Below are positions 52,991-62,008 of a stretch of 64,000 bases of DNA, piece after piece. A model generated the notes under the pieces. The model saw only the letters and a program-made list of their open reading frames with translations. It was not told where the DNA came from and ran no database searches. Position 1 is the first letter of the stretch, and every line of letters starts with the position of its first letter. The DNA is from Palsa-948 sp964481195 (GTDB lineage: Bacteria > Bacteroidota > Bacteroidia > Palsa-948): positions 1 through 64,000 of the forward strand of contig CAYZTB010000010.1 in assembly GCA_964481195.1 (NCBI GenBank), written 5' to 3'. The position numbers and the translations under genes were made by a program.

Positions 52991-53704
52991 TTGAATATCC
53001 GCACCACTTTATCCTTCGTATTTTTCCTACCCTGTTGCTACGGATTTTCTCAAAGTATTACAGTAAAAGGAATAGTTTACGACAAAGACAGCATTACGCC
53101 CATGCAATACGCCTACGTAATAAATAAAAATACAACAACCGGCATAGTGGCAAATGAAGAAGGGAAGTTTACTTTAAAAATTCAACCGGGAGATACGTTA
53201 ACATTTTCATACTTAGGATACTTTGTGACAAAAGTCTACACCCATACGCTTAAAGATTCAGTAAAAAACGCTGCATTAAATATCAAGGTGTATTTAAAAT
53301 CCAAGGCAAAAGAATTAAATCCTGTAATCGTTAGACCAAACAGTTTTTCAAAAGAATCAAAAGAAATGTATAAGCGAAAAATTGATGAATACCACCGAGG
53401 CATTGCTTCTCCGCTAGCAAGCCCCATCGATGCACTGTATTATACCTTCAGTAAAAAAGGAAAGGAGTTAAAAAAACTTTCTTTCCTATACGATCAATTA
53501 TTGATTGATGAAATTATTGAAGCTAGGTTAAATCCCGAGCTCGTAAGAGTTATTACAGGAAATGACACATTAGATGTCCCTACATTCTTAAACTATTGCT
53601 ACCTGCCTAACCAGTTTGTTGTATCTGCTTCGGATTATGAACTTTTTTATTCAATAAAAAAATACTACCTAAACTATCTAAAGAAGGCAATTGAAAATAA
53701 ATAA
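52991..53704 (+). CDS. Secreted protein with carboxypeptidase-regulatory-like domain
   Basis: The protein has 237 residues and starts at TTG 52991; the signal peptide (TTLSFVFFLPCCYGFSQ) begins only a few residues later, so the TTG start is credible. Residues 22-95 form a CarboxypepD_reg-like beta-sandwich (ITVKGIVYDKDSITPMQYAYV, then KFTLKIQPGDTLTFSYLGY by landmarks), as in TonB-dependent receptors' N-termini. The rest is helical without a plug or barrel, so it is not a receptor. It follows the DUF4421 gene by 12 bases and is convergent with the decarboxylase gene. Confidence 0.75.
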   Translation: MNIRTTLSFVFFLPCCYGFSQSITVKGIVYDKDSITPMQYAYVINKNTTTGIVANEEGKFTLKIQPGDTLTFSYLGYFVTKVYTHTLKDSVKNAALNIKVYLKSKAKELNPVIVRPNSFSKESKEMYKRKIDEYHRGIASPLASPIDALYYTFSKKGKELKKLSFLYDQLLIDEIIEARLNPELVRVITGNDTLDVPTFLNYCYLPNQFVVSASDYELFYSIKKYYLNYLKKAIENK

Positions 53705-53709
53705 TTTTC

Positions 53710-55152
53710 TTATTGCTGCTTCTCAAATTTTGCAACATTTGTTTTAAGTATAGCTAGAAGCAAATCCACCTCCTTCAAATGCGTTCTAAAAGCCAAACAT
53801 GCAAATCGTAACGTAAATTTTCCATTTATCATAGTAGAAGAAATAAATATTCTTCCATCAGAAACTACAGCTTCTAAAAGTTTTTTATTAAAAGCATTAG
53901 CCTCTCCTCTTTTTGGAATCCAACGGTAAGTTACCACCGAAAGATCAGGCAGCTCCCCTACTTCAAAACCAAGCTTATTCACTTCATCATAAAAATATTT
54001 TGAAAGTAAAAGTTTTTCTTCCAAACATGCTCTAAAAGGTTTAACACCCATTAGTTTTAATGGAAGCCAAAGGCGCATTCCACGAAAATGTTTGGTGAGC
54101 TCAGGCGAAAGATCGGCAGGCGAATCTTCATCAGCACCAGCAATTGCATCTTGAAGATATTGCGCTTGGTAAAAATGAGATTTACGCAATTTATTTCCAT
54201 CACGCACCAAAACAACTCCTAAACCATAGGGTAAAAAGAGACCTTTATGAGGATCAATTACCAATGAATCAGCTAGCTCCATGCCTTTTAATTTTTGCTT
54301 TCCTTCTTTGGTAAGCACAAAAAATCCACCATAGGCAGCATCTATATGATACCAAAGTTTATTCTTTTTTGATATTGCGCCAATTTCTTGCAAGGGATCA
54401 ACCGCACCCACATCTGTAGTTCCTGCCGAGGCAATAACTAAAAAAGGGTTGAGATTCTTTTTCTTGTCGTTTGCTATTTGCTCTTTTAAAATAGTCGTAT
54501 CCATTCTATAGTTGGGATCCATTGAAATATGTTGAACTACGCACTCACTTAATCCTGCAATTCGTATGGCCTTATCTACTGAATGATGCACTTGTTTGGT
54601 TAGGTAGATAACGCTCTTTTTTATGTTTGAAGAATTAATTTTCTTAGCGTCTCTAGCAGTAACAATCCCCATCAAGTTTGCCAAAGAACCACCTGAAGTT
54701 AAATTTCCTGCAGTACCTTTTGGAAAACCTACAATCGAAGCTAACCAACGCAAGAGCATGTTTTCCATACGTACTGCTCCTGGGCTAGCGTAAAACACTC
54801 CTGCATATCTGTTAAACACATCTGCTAAATAATCACCTAAAGCAGAATAGTAAATTCCACCACCGGGAATGTATGCAAGATGACCTCCTGAAGCAGGATT
54901 CAACCCAGGGAAATCAACATTTTTCTCAATTAATTTTATTGCTTGCTCAATACCAATGGAGCCTTCGTTAATGGGCGATTTCAACAAATCTTTCCCTTTT
55001 GAAGTTGTTACATTATAAGCGTTGATTTTACTAATGTTGTTTAAAAACTGTTCGCTGTATACAATTACCTTATCTCTTACTTTTTTTCGTTGAGTAGAGT
55101 TAGGCTCTAATTGCCGAGATATTTTTTCAAGTTTCAATAGTTGCTTTCTCAT
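53710..55152 (-). CDS. Pyridoxal-dependent decarboxylase, group II (aromatic amino acid/glutamate-type)
   Basis: The 480-residue protein is of the group II PLP decarboxylase family. The cofactor lysine is in DPHKGLFLPYG, preceded by WYHIDAAYGGFF with the Asp and the ring-stacking region. The N-terminal segment SIVGFPKGTAGNLTSGGSLANLMGIVTARDA is also typical. The substrate (aromatic amino acid, glutamate, aspartate or diaminobutyrate) cannot be told from the sequence. I start at ATG 55152; a TTG at 55176 would add eight residues. A TTTGTCATATTCG-like motif lies 47 bases upstream. It converges with the carboxypeptidase-regulatory-like gene. Confidence 0.9.
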   Translation of the reverse strand: MRKQLLKLEKISRQLEPNSTQRKKVRDKVIVYSEQFLNNISKINAYNVTTSKGKDLLKSPINEGSIGIEQAIKLIEKNVDFPGLNPASGGHLAYIPGGGIYYSALGDYLADVFNRYAGVFYASPGAVRMENMLLRWLASIVGFPKGTAGNLTSGGSLANLMGIVTARDAKKINSSNIKKSVIYLTKQVHHSVDKAIRIAGLSECVVQHISMDPNYRMDTTILKEQIANDKKKNLNPFLVIASAGTTDVGAVDPLQEIGAISKKNKLWYHIDAAYGGFFVLTKEGKQKLKGMELADSLVIDPHKGLFLPYGLGVVLVRDGNKLRKSHFYQAQYLQDAIAGADEDSPADLSPELTKHFRGMRLWLPLKLMGVKPFRACLEEKLLLSKYFYDEVNKLGFEVGELPDLSVVTYRWIPKRGEANAFNKKLLEAVVSDGRIFISSTMINGKFTLRFACLAFRTHLKEVDLLLAILKTNVAKFEKQQ

Positions 55153-55256
55153 AAAGTAAATATATGTATAGACCAAAATTAAACACTTTTATTTGGGTAC
55201 GAATATGACAAATTAATGACCTTTATGTGTTTTATTTCACGAATATTGCCATAATT

Positions 55257-56282
55257 ATGGCATTAAAAAACGACTTACTACTAAGAGCTGCAAAAGGATT
55301 AGAAGTTGAACGAACACCCATTTGGCTGATGCGTCAGGCAGGAAGGATTTTACCTGAATACAGAAAGGTTCGGGAAAAAGCAAAAGACTTTGTAGCTTTT
55401 GTAAAAAATCCGGAGCTTGCTGCTGAAGTAACTATCCAGCCGGTAGATATTTTAGGCGTTGATGCAGCTATTATCTTTTCCGACATCTTAGTGATTCCCG
55501 AAGCAATGGGCTTGCCCTATCAAATGATAGAAGCAAAAGGGCCTTACTTTGAAAAGACAATCAAAACTAAAAGTGATTTAGATAAATTACATGTTGCTTC
55601 CGGTGAAGAGTTGATTTATGTAACCGATGCAATAAAACTTGCTAAACGGGAACTTAATAATCGTGTTCCATTAATTGGGTTTGCTGGCGCTCCTTGGACT
55701 TTATTTGCATATATGATTGAAGGTAGCGGAAGTAAAACATTCTCTCAGGCTAAAAAGATGCTTTACACTAACCCTGAACTTTCGCACGCTTTACTTCAAA
55801 AGATTACAGATAGCACTATCAATTATTTGAAATCTCAAGTTGAGGCAGGCGCAGATTTAATTCAACTTTTTGATAGCTGGGCAGGCGTATTATCACCCGT
55901 GCAGTACCAAGAGTTTTCATTACCGTACATTTCGCAAATATGCGATGCTATTACAACCGTTCCTAAAACTGTATTTGCAAAGGACGCTTTTTTTGCAAGA
56001 AAAAATATTAGCAAAATTAATTGTGATGTAATTGGGTTGGATTGGACCATGGATATTAACGAGTCGCGTGCATTAATTGGTTCAGAAAAAACCCTACAAG
56101 GAAATGCAGATCCTTGCATGCTCTATTCAGATCATGCTACCATTAAAAAAGAAACCGAAAAAATGCTTCGCGCATTTGGACCAAACAGGCATATCGCTAA
56201 TTTAGGACATGGACTATATCCTGATACCGATAAGGAAAAAGTAAAGTTCTTTGTTGATACGATAAAAGAATTTCGATTTTAA
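55257..56282 (+). CDS. hemE: Uroporphyrinogen decarboxylase
   Basis: HemE converts uroporphyrinogen III to coproporphyrinogen III in haem synthesis. The 341-residue protein from ATG 55257 has the signature RTPIWLMRQAGRILPEYR near the N-terminus, and later GFAGAPWTLFAYMIEGSGSK, DLIQLFDSWAG and GNADPCMLY. The catalytic Asp of ILVIPEAMG region is conserved. Upstream bases to 55227 are in frame but carry no conserved residues. It is followed after five bases by the OmpA-like gene, so it may lead an operon with it. Confidence 0.96.
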   Translation: MALKNDLLLRAAKGLEVERTPIWLMRQAGRILPEYRKVREKAKDFVAFVKNPELAAEVTIQPVDILGVDAAIIFSDILVIPEAMGLPYQMIEAKGPYFEKTIKTKSDLDKLHVASGEELIYVTDAIKLAKRELNNRVPLIGFAGAPWTLFAYMIEGSGSKTFSQAKKMLYTNPELSHALLQKITDSTINYLKSQVEAGADLIQLFDSWAGVLSPVQYQEFSLPYISQICDAITTVPKTVFAKDAFFARKNISKINCDVIGLDWTMDINESRALIGSEKTLQGNADPCMLYSDHATIKKETEKMLRAFGPNRHIANLGHGLYPDTDKEKVKFFVDTIKEFRF

Positions 56283-56287
56283 TTAGT

Positions 56288-57451
56288 ATGCGATTTATTA
56301 CTTCTCTTTTACTTACTCTTGCAATTTCCACTGGTATTATTAGCTATACACAAAACTTGATTCCCAATCCGGGATTTGAGTTGCACGAAAAATGCCTTGG
56401 GCTAAACACACCTGTTTCTAATTGGAGTATGCCCACAGGCAAGTACTATCATTATTTGTGTGAATGTCCGGTTGGAAAGGCACAATATAGCGGTGAAGAT
56501 GCCAATACATCTTTTCAAGGGAAAGGATTTGCTGGACTTTGTCTTCACTCCAGAGAAGCAGGTGAATACATGATGGTTAAACTAGATCAAAAACTTATTG
56601 CTGGAACAACCTATATTTTTTCGGGCAATATTTTACTAGCTGCCGAAAAGCAAGAAAACTACAAAAACTTTGAAAGACTAGAAATAGCCTTTACAGAAAA
56701 AGAATATTCCGTTACAAATCCATCCTTCATTTTTTTTGAGCCACAGGTTGTGATTCCTGTTTCTTTTGAAAACAAAGAGAAAGAATGGAATTATCTCCAT
56801 GGAAAATTTACTGCCACCGGCAATGAAGTTTATTTAATAATTGGAGATTTTATTTCTGAAACTCCCGTTGCAGATCAGCTTGCAGAATACATGACCTTAT
56901 CTCCAGATGAAAGAGAAAAATATTTAAAAAAACATCGTAAACTGGAAGAGGCCATGAATGAGCTGAATACCGAAATGGCAAAAAATACAAAGCCCTACTC
57001 CATTCGTATATACTTAGACGAATTATGTTTAATGGCTGCATCTGACACAACAAAAGGGCTGTGTAATTACCCAATAAAAAAATCAATTCCGACATTAAAA
57101 CCAGAACCATTAAAACCAATTGTTATTGAAAACATTTTTTTTGAAACAGGAAAATCTGTGCTTTTGCCAAGCTCTTTTGCTGCGTTAGACAGTCTATCAA
57201 AATGGTTGAAAAAAACTCCTTTGGCAGAAATTGAAATAACAGGACACACAGACAATACAGGAGATGAAAAAGAAAACTTAATCTTATCCTCCGAGAGAGC
57301 TTCCTCGGTGAAAAACTATCTTTACGCTAAGGGAGTAAAAAATAAAATTGAATCTAATGGCGTAGGAAGCAGCAAACCCATTGCATCAAATAATTTGGAA
57401 GAAGGAAAAAGGGAAAACAGAAGAGTAGAATTTACTATTATTAAACAATAA
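56288..57451 (+). CDS. OmpA family protein
   Basis: This 387-residue protein has a signal peptide (SLLLTLAISTGIISYTQ). The N-terminal half is a lectin- or carbohydrate-binding-like beta-sandwich (NLIPNPGFELHEKCLGL, LHSREAGEYMMVKLDQK), followed by a helical segment. The C-terminal 110 residues form the OmpA peptidoglycan-binding domain (IFFETGKSVLLPSSFAAL, ITGHTDNTGDEKENLILSSERA, VEFTI). It would tether the outer membrane to peptidoglycan. It lies five bases after hemE and six before the amidohydrolase gene. Confidence 0.88.
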   Translation: MRFITSLLLTLAISTGIISYTQNLIPNPGFELHEKCLGLNTPVSNWSMPTGKYYHYLCECPVGKAQYSGEDANTSFQGKGFAGLCLHSREAGEYMMVKLDQKLIAGTTYIFSGNILLAAEKQENYKNFERLEIAFTEKEYSVTNPSFIFFEPQVVIPVSFENKEKEWNYLHGKFTATGNEVYLIIGDFISETPVADQLAEYMTLSPDEREKYLKKHRKLEEAMNELNTEMAKNTKPYSIRIYLDELCLMAASDTTKGLCNYPIKKSIPTLKPEPLKPIVIENIFFETGKSVLLPSSFAALDSLSKWLKKTPLAEIEITGHTDNTGDEKENLILSSERASSVKNYLYAKGVKNKIESNGVGSSKPIASNNLEEGKRENRRVEFTIIKQ

Positions 57452-57456
57452 TTATT

Positions 57457-58734
57457 ATGAAAAAAATTATACTATTCATTTTTGCAGCATTAGTTTCAAG
57501 TTTTGCATTCACCCAACAGACCTATGTTTATTGCGGTAATTTGATTGACTGCATTAGCAATACATCCAAAAAAGAAATGACCATTGTAGTAGAAGGTAAA
57601 AAAATTGTAGCTGTAGAAAATGGGTATAAAGTTGCTTCCAATGGAGAAAAAATTATTGACCTAAAAAACAAAACTGTGCTTCCAGGGTTGATGGACATGC
57701 ACGTACATTTGGAAATGGAATCACGTAAAGGTGGATCGGTAGATCAATTTACCATGAACCCTGCAGATTATGCATTTAACTCAGTTGTATACTCAAAAAT
57801 TACGTTAATGGCTGGCTTTACTACCGTACGCGATTTAGGTGGCAGCGGAGTAAATATATCTTTAAGAAACGCTGTGAATGCCGGAAAAATAGTTGGTCCA
57901 AGAATTTATACTGCCGGAAAATCAATTTCAGGAACGGGAGGTCATATGGACCCTACCAATGGATATTGCGATGAATTAATGGGAGATCCATCTGCTAAAG
58001 AAGGTGTAGCCAACGGTGTGGATGATTGCAGAAAGGCAGTACGCCAGCAATATAAAGCAGGGGCAGATTTAATTAAGATAGCATCCACAGGCGGAGTGCT
58101 AAGCGCAGCTAAGGATGGCTCCGCGCCTCAATTTTCAGAAGAAGAAATAAGAGCGATTGTGCAAACAGCTACAGACTTAAATCTTAAAGTTGCCTGTCAT
58201 GCACACGGAGCAGAAGGAATGAAAAGAGCTATACGAGCAGGGGTTACTTCCATTGAACACGGAACATTGTTAGATGACGAAGTAATTACGCTTATGAAAC
58301 AACACGGCACCTATTATGTGCCTACCATTACTGCTGGAAAGTCAGTAGCAGATTCCTCAAAAATTCCTGGATTCTATTCTGACATTGTAGTTCCAAAAGC
58401 GCAGGCCATAGGCCCGAAGATACAAGGCGCATTTGCTAAAGCTTATAAAGCAGGAGTGAAAATTGCCTTTGGTACCGATGCCGGAGTTTTTAAACATGGA
58501 AAAAATGCTATGGAATTTCAATACATGGTGGAAGCAGGGATGCCTGCCATGGAAGCGATATGTTCAGCTACTGTAACAAGTGCTGCGCTACTGGGAATTA
58601 GCGATATACTTGGCACCATTGAAAAAGGAAAAATTGCAGATATCATTGCCGTAGATGAAAATCCGTTAACCAACATCAAAACATTGATGGATGTAAAATT
58701 TGTAATGAAAGAAGGCAATATATATAAACAGTAA
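57457..58734 (+). CDS. Metal-dependent amidohydrolase (imidazolonepropionase-like), exported
   Basis: This 425-residue protein has a signal peptide (FIFAALVSSFAFTQ). The amidohydrolase fold shows HxH in MDMHVHLEME near residue 89, the lysine in DLIKIASTGG, histidines in CHAHGAEG and IEHGTLL, and the Asp in FGTDAGV. All metal ligands appear intact. The group includes imidazolonepropionase-like and dipeptidase-like enzymes. The substrate is not recognisable; the exported location suggests peptides or related amides. It follows the OmpA-like gene by six bases. Confidence 0.9.
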   Translation: MKKIILFIFAALVSSFAFTQQTYVYCGNLIDCISNTSKKEMTIVVEGKKIVAVENGYKVASNGEKIIDLKNKTVLPGLMDMHVHLEMESRKGGSVDQFTMNPADYAFNSVVYSKITLMAGFTTVRDLGGSGVNISLRNAVNAGKIVGPRIYTAGKSISGTGGHMDPTNGYCDELMGDPSAKEGVANGVDDCRKAVRQQYKAGADLIKIASTGGVLSAAKDGSAPQFSEEEIRAIVQTATDLNLKVACHAHGAEGMKRAIRAGVTSIEHGTLLDDEVITLMKQHGTYYVPTITAGKSVADSSKIPGFYSDIVVPKAQAIGPKIQGAFAKAYKAGVKIAFGTDAGVFKHGKNAMEFQYMVEAGMPAMEAICSATVTSAALLGISDILGTIEKGKIADIIAVDENPLTNIKTLMDVKFVMKEGNIYKQ

Positions 58735-58746
58735 AGAAGATATTTA

Positions 58747-59901
58747 TTAATATTTAAATTGCATTCTCAAGGTAAATACATTATCGCGAATATCTTTCGA
58801 ATACCCTTTTACTAGTGTACTTTCATTTTTCACAATATCATAATAGGTCATTATTTTTACGTGTGCATTCATGTGATAAATAAAACCAAATCCATATGTA
58901 TCAAATCGCACATCACCAAGATTTGTGTTAGAGCCTGTTTTCCCAACTTCAGTACCAGCAATTTTGGTATCAGGATCGTACCAATCGTATTTTGCAACTA
59001 GCTGAATTTTAGATTTACCTATATTCTGGATTAAATAAAAATAAGCTCCGTCAAAATTACGGTGATAGATAGCAGAGGATGGCGCTGCTCCTATACTCTT
59101 CGAAGATTTGTCGGTGCCCGGCTGCTCCCCAGTAATATATTCTGCTCTTAACGTTGTGATACCTGCAGCCCAGTCTATTGATGCCTGAGCATCAACACCC
59201 ATGTATACTCTGCGCGCTACACGGTTATAGTTTCCGGTATCCGCTGCAAAGTCAAAACCTTGTACTCCATTTAATAGTGTCCCAAATTGATAATCTTTTA
59301 CAGTACCTATTCTATAACCACCATAATAATACGATGATCCGATTGCAAATTCTACTTTTTCATTTTTAGTAGTCTTTTTATATTGGACGCGTCCTGTATA
59401 ATCTTTGTGGCTATCAAATTCAGAAGCTACACCTGCAGAGCCGTTCATAACAGCAGCATCAACTTTAAGTCCTGCTAAAGCTGAAGTCTTAGGAAATTCC
59501 ATTGAACCAAAAACACCTAAATCTCTTTCTGTAGGAAATAAAGTCTGATTGTACCTTGCCCGCTCAGGGGTTTCGCGTTCACTCGAAGATTGGGTTACCT
59601 CAAAACCAAATTGAGTCTGAAGTAATCCTGCAGTAAGACTAAACATCTTTTTCCACGTATCTGTTACCTTTACATATGTTTCTCTCATATACAATCCTTT
59701 TTCGGTAACATCAGTATTAATCATTAATCGTACATTTTCATTGTCGTATGTAAATTTAAATCGACCCCTTCTCATCATGAACCTACTATAGTAGATACCG
59801 GAACCATTTGAAAAATCACCTCCAGCAACTGAAGGGGCTCCTGCAGAATCTATATATTGAAACTGGGGTTGCAAGTAGCCTGTAATCTTCAGCCTTTTCA
59901 T
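58747..59901 (-). CDS. Phosphate-selective porin O/P-like outer-membrane protein
   Basis: The 384-residue stretch from ATG 59901 begins MKRLKITGYLQPQFQYIDSAG, matching the mature start of a porin O/P barrel, and is followed by 16 or so alternating strands, ending VFTLRMQFKY with a C-terminal aromatic. The signal peptide is not in this ATG frame segment: it is encoded in the same frame just upstream (see 59902-60024) without any canonical start codon. The true product is therefore about 41 residues longer. Anion or phosphate uptake is inferred from the family only. Confidence 0.83.
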   Translation of the reverse strand: MKRLKITGYLQPQFQYIDSAGAPSVAGGDFSNGSGIYYSRFMMRRGRFKFTYDNENVRLMINTDVTEKGLYMRETYVKVTDTWKKMFSLTAGLLQTQFGFEVTQSSSERETPERARYNQTLFPTERDLGVFGSMEFPKTSALAGLKVDAAVMNGSAGVASEFDSHKDYTGRVQYKKTTKNEKVEFAIGSSYYYGGYRIGTVKDYQFGTLLNGVQGFDFAADTGNYNRVARRVYMGVDAQASIDWAAGITTLRAEYITGEQPGTDKSSKSIGAAPSSAIYHRNFDGAYFYLIQNIGKSKIQLVAKYDWYDPDTKIAGTEVGKTGSNTNLGDVRFDTYGFGFIYHMNAHVKIMTYYDIVKNESTLVKGYSKDIRDNVFTLRMQFKY

Positions 59902-60024
59902 AATTTTTATATCTGATTGAATACTTTCTACTGTTTTTTGAAGCGTGTCTTCTGAAGCTTCTTGAGTAAAACCCGAATTAATACCAGATGCTAGAATTAC
60001 TAGGAGTAGAATTGTTTTTTGAAT
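59902..60024 (-). other. In-frame signal-peptide extension of the porin without ATG/GTG/TTG
   Basis: Reading in the porin frame from ATT 60024, 41 codons encode a classic signal peptide (TILLLVILASGINSGFTQ) and a short linker. The frame is open up to a TAG further upstream, but contains no ATG, GTG or TTG. ATT at 60024 or CTG at 60030 could start it, or the sequence may have an error. Confidence 0.6.
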
Positions 60025-60121
60025 TATCAGAAGTATAGATTTTTGTTCGTTTAAATATGATGCAAATAACTAACGAGCTTGTTACCTGACTTTAATCTCA
60101 ATATTATCAAATTGTTAAGTT

Positions 60122-60496
60122 TTATGGTTGAGTATTTAAATGAGATTCTACAATTTTTAGAAGTAATTCAAAAGATATTGGCTTAGAAACAAAGTCGCTG
60201 CCTGATTTTGCTGCACGTAAAACAGTAATTTCATCTTGAACAGCACTAAGAAAAATTACAGGGGTATTCTTTAGGTTTGCGTCCGCTCCAAGTGTTTCTG
60301 ACATTACATTTCCATTCATAATGGGCATCATGATATCCGAGATTATTATGTGAGGTTTAAATTCATGTGCAATTTTTATTCCTTCTTTGCCATTTAAAGC
60401 ACATGCAACATGATAATTTTGTTTTTTGAAGTTGTATGATAAAAACTCAAGCACATCCAGCTCATCGTCAACAATTAATATCTTTTTGTTATTCAT
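60122..60496 (-). CDS. Stand-alone response regulator receiver domain
   Basis: This 124-residue CheY-like receiver has an acidic pocket of Asp-Asp in VDDE near residue 9-10, the phospho-acceptor Asp in ISDIMMP near 52, Ser in LSA instead of Thr, and Lys in SKPIS. No output domain is fused. I chose ATG 60496 (MNNKKILIVDDE); ATG 60517 would add MESLFLI. No histidine kinase lies within the window, so the partner is unknown. A TATTTTTG element at 60500-60507 on the minus strand is close upstream of the chosen start. It is flanked by the porin and UMF1 genes. Confidence 0.85.
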   Translation of the reverse strand: MNNKKILIVDDELDVLEFLSYNFKKQNYHVACALNGKEGIKIAHEFKPHIIISDIMMPIMNGNVMSETLGADANLKNTPVIFLSAVQDEITVLRAAKSGSDFVSKPISFELLLKIVESHLNTQP

Positions 60497-60648
60497 AATC
60501 AAAAATAATGACTCCATATAAAGTCAATGTAATCCTAATGCTAAGTAATTGTTAAATGATCATAGGAGAAAGGATAAGTAACACTTTGTTAACAGCTTTT
60601 TAACCTCCTTGAGCGTAATCCAATTTTTTTTCATTTCCTTTGTTACGA

Positions 60649-61947
60649 ATGAATAAACTAAAAAAGGGAGATAAAAAAATTATCCTTGCTTGGAGTTTTT
60701 ATGATTGGGCAAACTCGGTTTACTCCTTAGTTATTACTTCTACCATATTTCCCATCTATTACATTTCTGTTACAAAAACTGGCGAAAGCGACATCGTTTA
60801 CTTTCTTGGTAGGGAATACACCAACTCAACTCTTTATTCTTTTTCCATAGCCTTTGCATTTTTAATTGTTGCTGCTATTGCACCACTTCTTTCAGGAATT
60901 GCAGATTACAGTGGGAACAAAAAAAGATTTATGCAGTTCTTTTGCTACCTAGGAGCTATTTCCTGCTCGGCAATGTATTTTTTTACCGGATTAGAAAATT
61001 TATGGATTGGTATCCTTACTGTAATACTTGCTTGCATAGGCTATTCAGGAAGTCTGGTATTTTACAATGCTTTTCTACCCGAAATTGCAGAACGCAAGGA
61101 TCACGATCGGGTAAGTGCAAAAGGCTTTGCATTGGGTTACGTTGGCAGTGGTATTTTACTCATTGTAAATCTAGCCATGGTACTTCAGCCACAACTATTT
61201 GGAATTTCTGACGCAGGAATGGCAACACGCATATCTTTTTTAACAGTTGGTGTATGGTGGATTCTTTTTGCGCAGATCACTTTTTATTATTTACCTAATA
61301 ACGTTTATGGAGTAACTCCAAAAGGACAGTATCTATTTAATGGTTATTTAGAGCTACGTAAAGTATGGCTGGAACTAAAACAACATCCAAGACTTGCAAA
61401 ATTTCTTACTGCCTTTTTTGTATACAACATGGGCGTACAAACTGTTATGTTAATCGCAACACTTTTTGGCAGTAAGGAACTAAATTTAGAATCTTCTCAA
61501 TTAATTACTGTCATCCTTGTCATACAATTTGTGGCAATCTTTGGCGCATACTTATTTTCCTATCTGTCAGAAAAAAAGGGAAATATATTTACGCTTAAAG
61601 CTGCTGTATTAATTTGGATAGGCGTTTGCATAGCAGCATATTTTGTTTATTCAGCTCGCGATTTTTACATTATTGCCGCTATTGTAGGATTGGTAATGGG
61701 AGGCATTCAATCCCTATCAAGATCCACCTATTCCAAAATGTTACCTGAAACAAAGGACCACGCCTCTTTTTTCTCCTTTTATGATGTTACCGAAAAACTA
61801 TGCATCGTTTGCGGCATGGCACTCTTTGGCATGATAGAACAAATAAGCGAAAGCATGCGAAATCCCATTTTAGCACTTATACTGTTTTTTATAGTTGGAT
61901 ACCTCTTGTTATTAAGGATACCAAAACTAAAATTAACTACCAACTAA
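60649..61947 (+). CDS. MFS transporter of the UMF1 (Atg22-like) family
   Basis: This 432-residue membrane protein has about 12 predicted helices. The N-terminal segment ILAWSFYDWANSVYSLVITSTIFPIYY (given as landmark FYDWANS) is characteristic of the UMF1/vacuole effluxer Atg22-like family. A central loop is followed by a second group of helices and GGIQSLSRSTYSKMLPE, the conserved MFS motif of this group. The substrate is unknown; amino-acid efflux is one possibility. I start at ATG 60649; an upstream codon at 60640 could begin three residues earlier. It is preceded by an imperfect TTCCTTTG promoter-like sequence. Confidence 0.9.
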   Translation: MNKLKKGDKKIILAWSFYDWANSVYSLVITSTIFPIYYISVTKTGESDIVYFLGREYTNSTLYSFSIAFAFLIVAAIAPLLSGIADYSGNKKRFMQFFCYLGAISCSAMYFFTGLENLWIGILTVILACIGYSGSLVFYNAFLPEIAERKDHDRVSAKGFALGYVGSGILLIVNLAMVLQPQLFGISDAGMATRISFLTVGVWWILFAQITFYYLPNNVYGVTPKGQYLFNGYLELRKVWLELKQHPRLAKFLTAFFVYNMGVQTVMLIATLFGSKELNLESSQLITVILVIQFVAIFGAYLFSYLSEKKGNIFTLKAAVLIWIGVCIAAYFVYSARDFYIIAAIVGLVMGGIQSLSRSTYSKMLPETKDHASFFSFYDVTEKLCIVCGMALFGMIEQISESMRNPILALILFFIVGYLLLLRIPKLKLTTN

Positions 61948-61956
61948 AATTTGCCT

Positions 61957-62002
61957 ATTCGTAATTCGCAGTATTTGTATATTCGTATCAATTCGTTATT
62001 CG
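61957..62002. repeat. ATTCG repeat cluster upstream of the lutA-like gene
   Basis: Five copies of ATTCG occur in 46 bases (starting at 61957, 61964, 61981, 61991 and 61998), with a TTTGTATATTCG motif in the middle. ATTCG-rich spacers are often seen in Bacteroidota; a role as a promoter is possible. Confidence 0.7.
61974..61985 (+). promoter_or_regulatory. TTTGTATATTCG promoter-like motif upstream of the lutA-like gene
   Basis: Identical to the copies before birA and the 39918 gene. It ends 23 bases before ATG 62009 on the plus strand. Confidence 0.45.
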
Positions 62003-62008
62003 TAGCAT

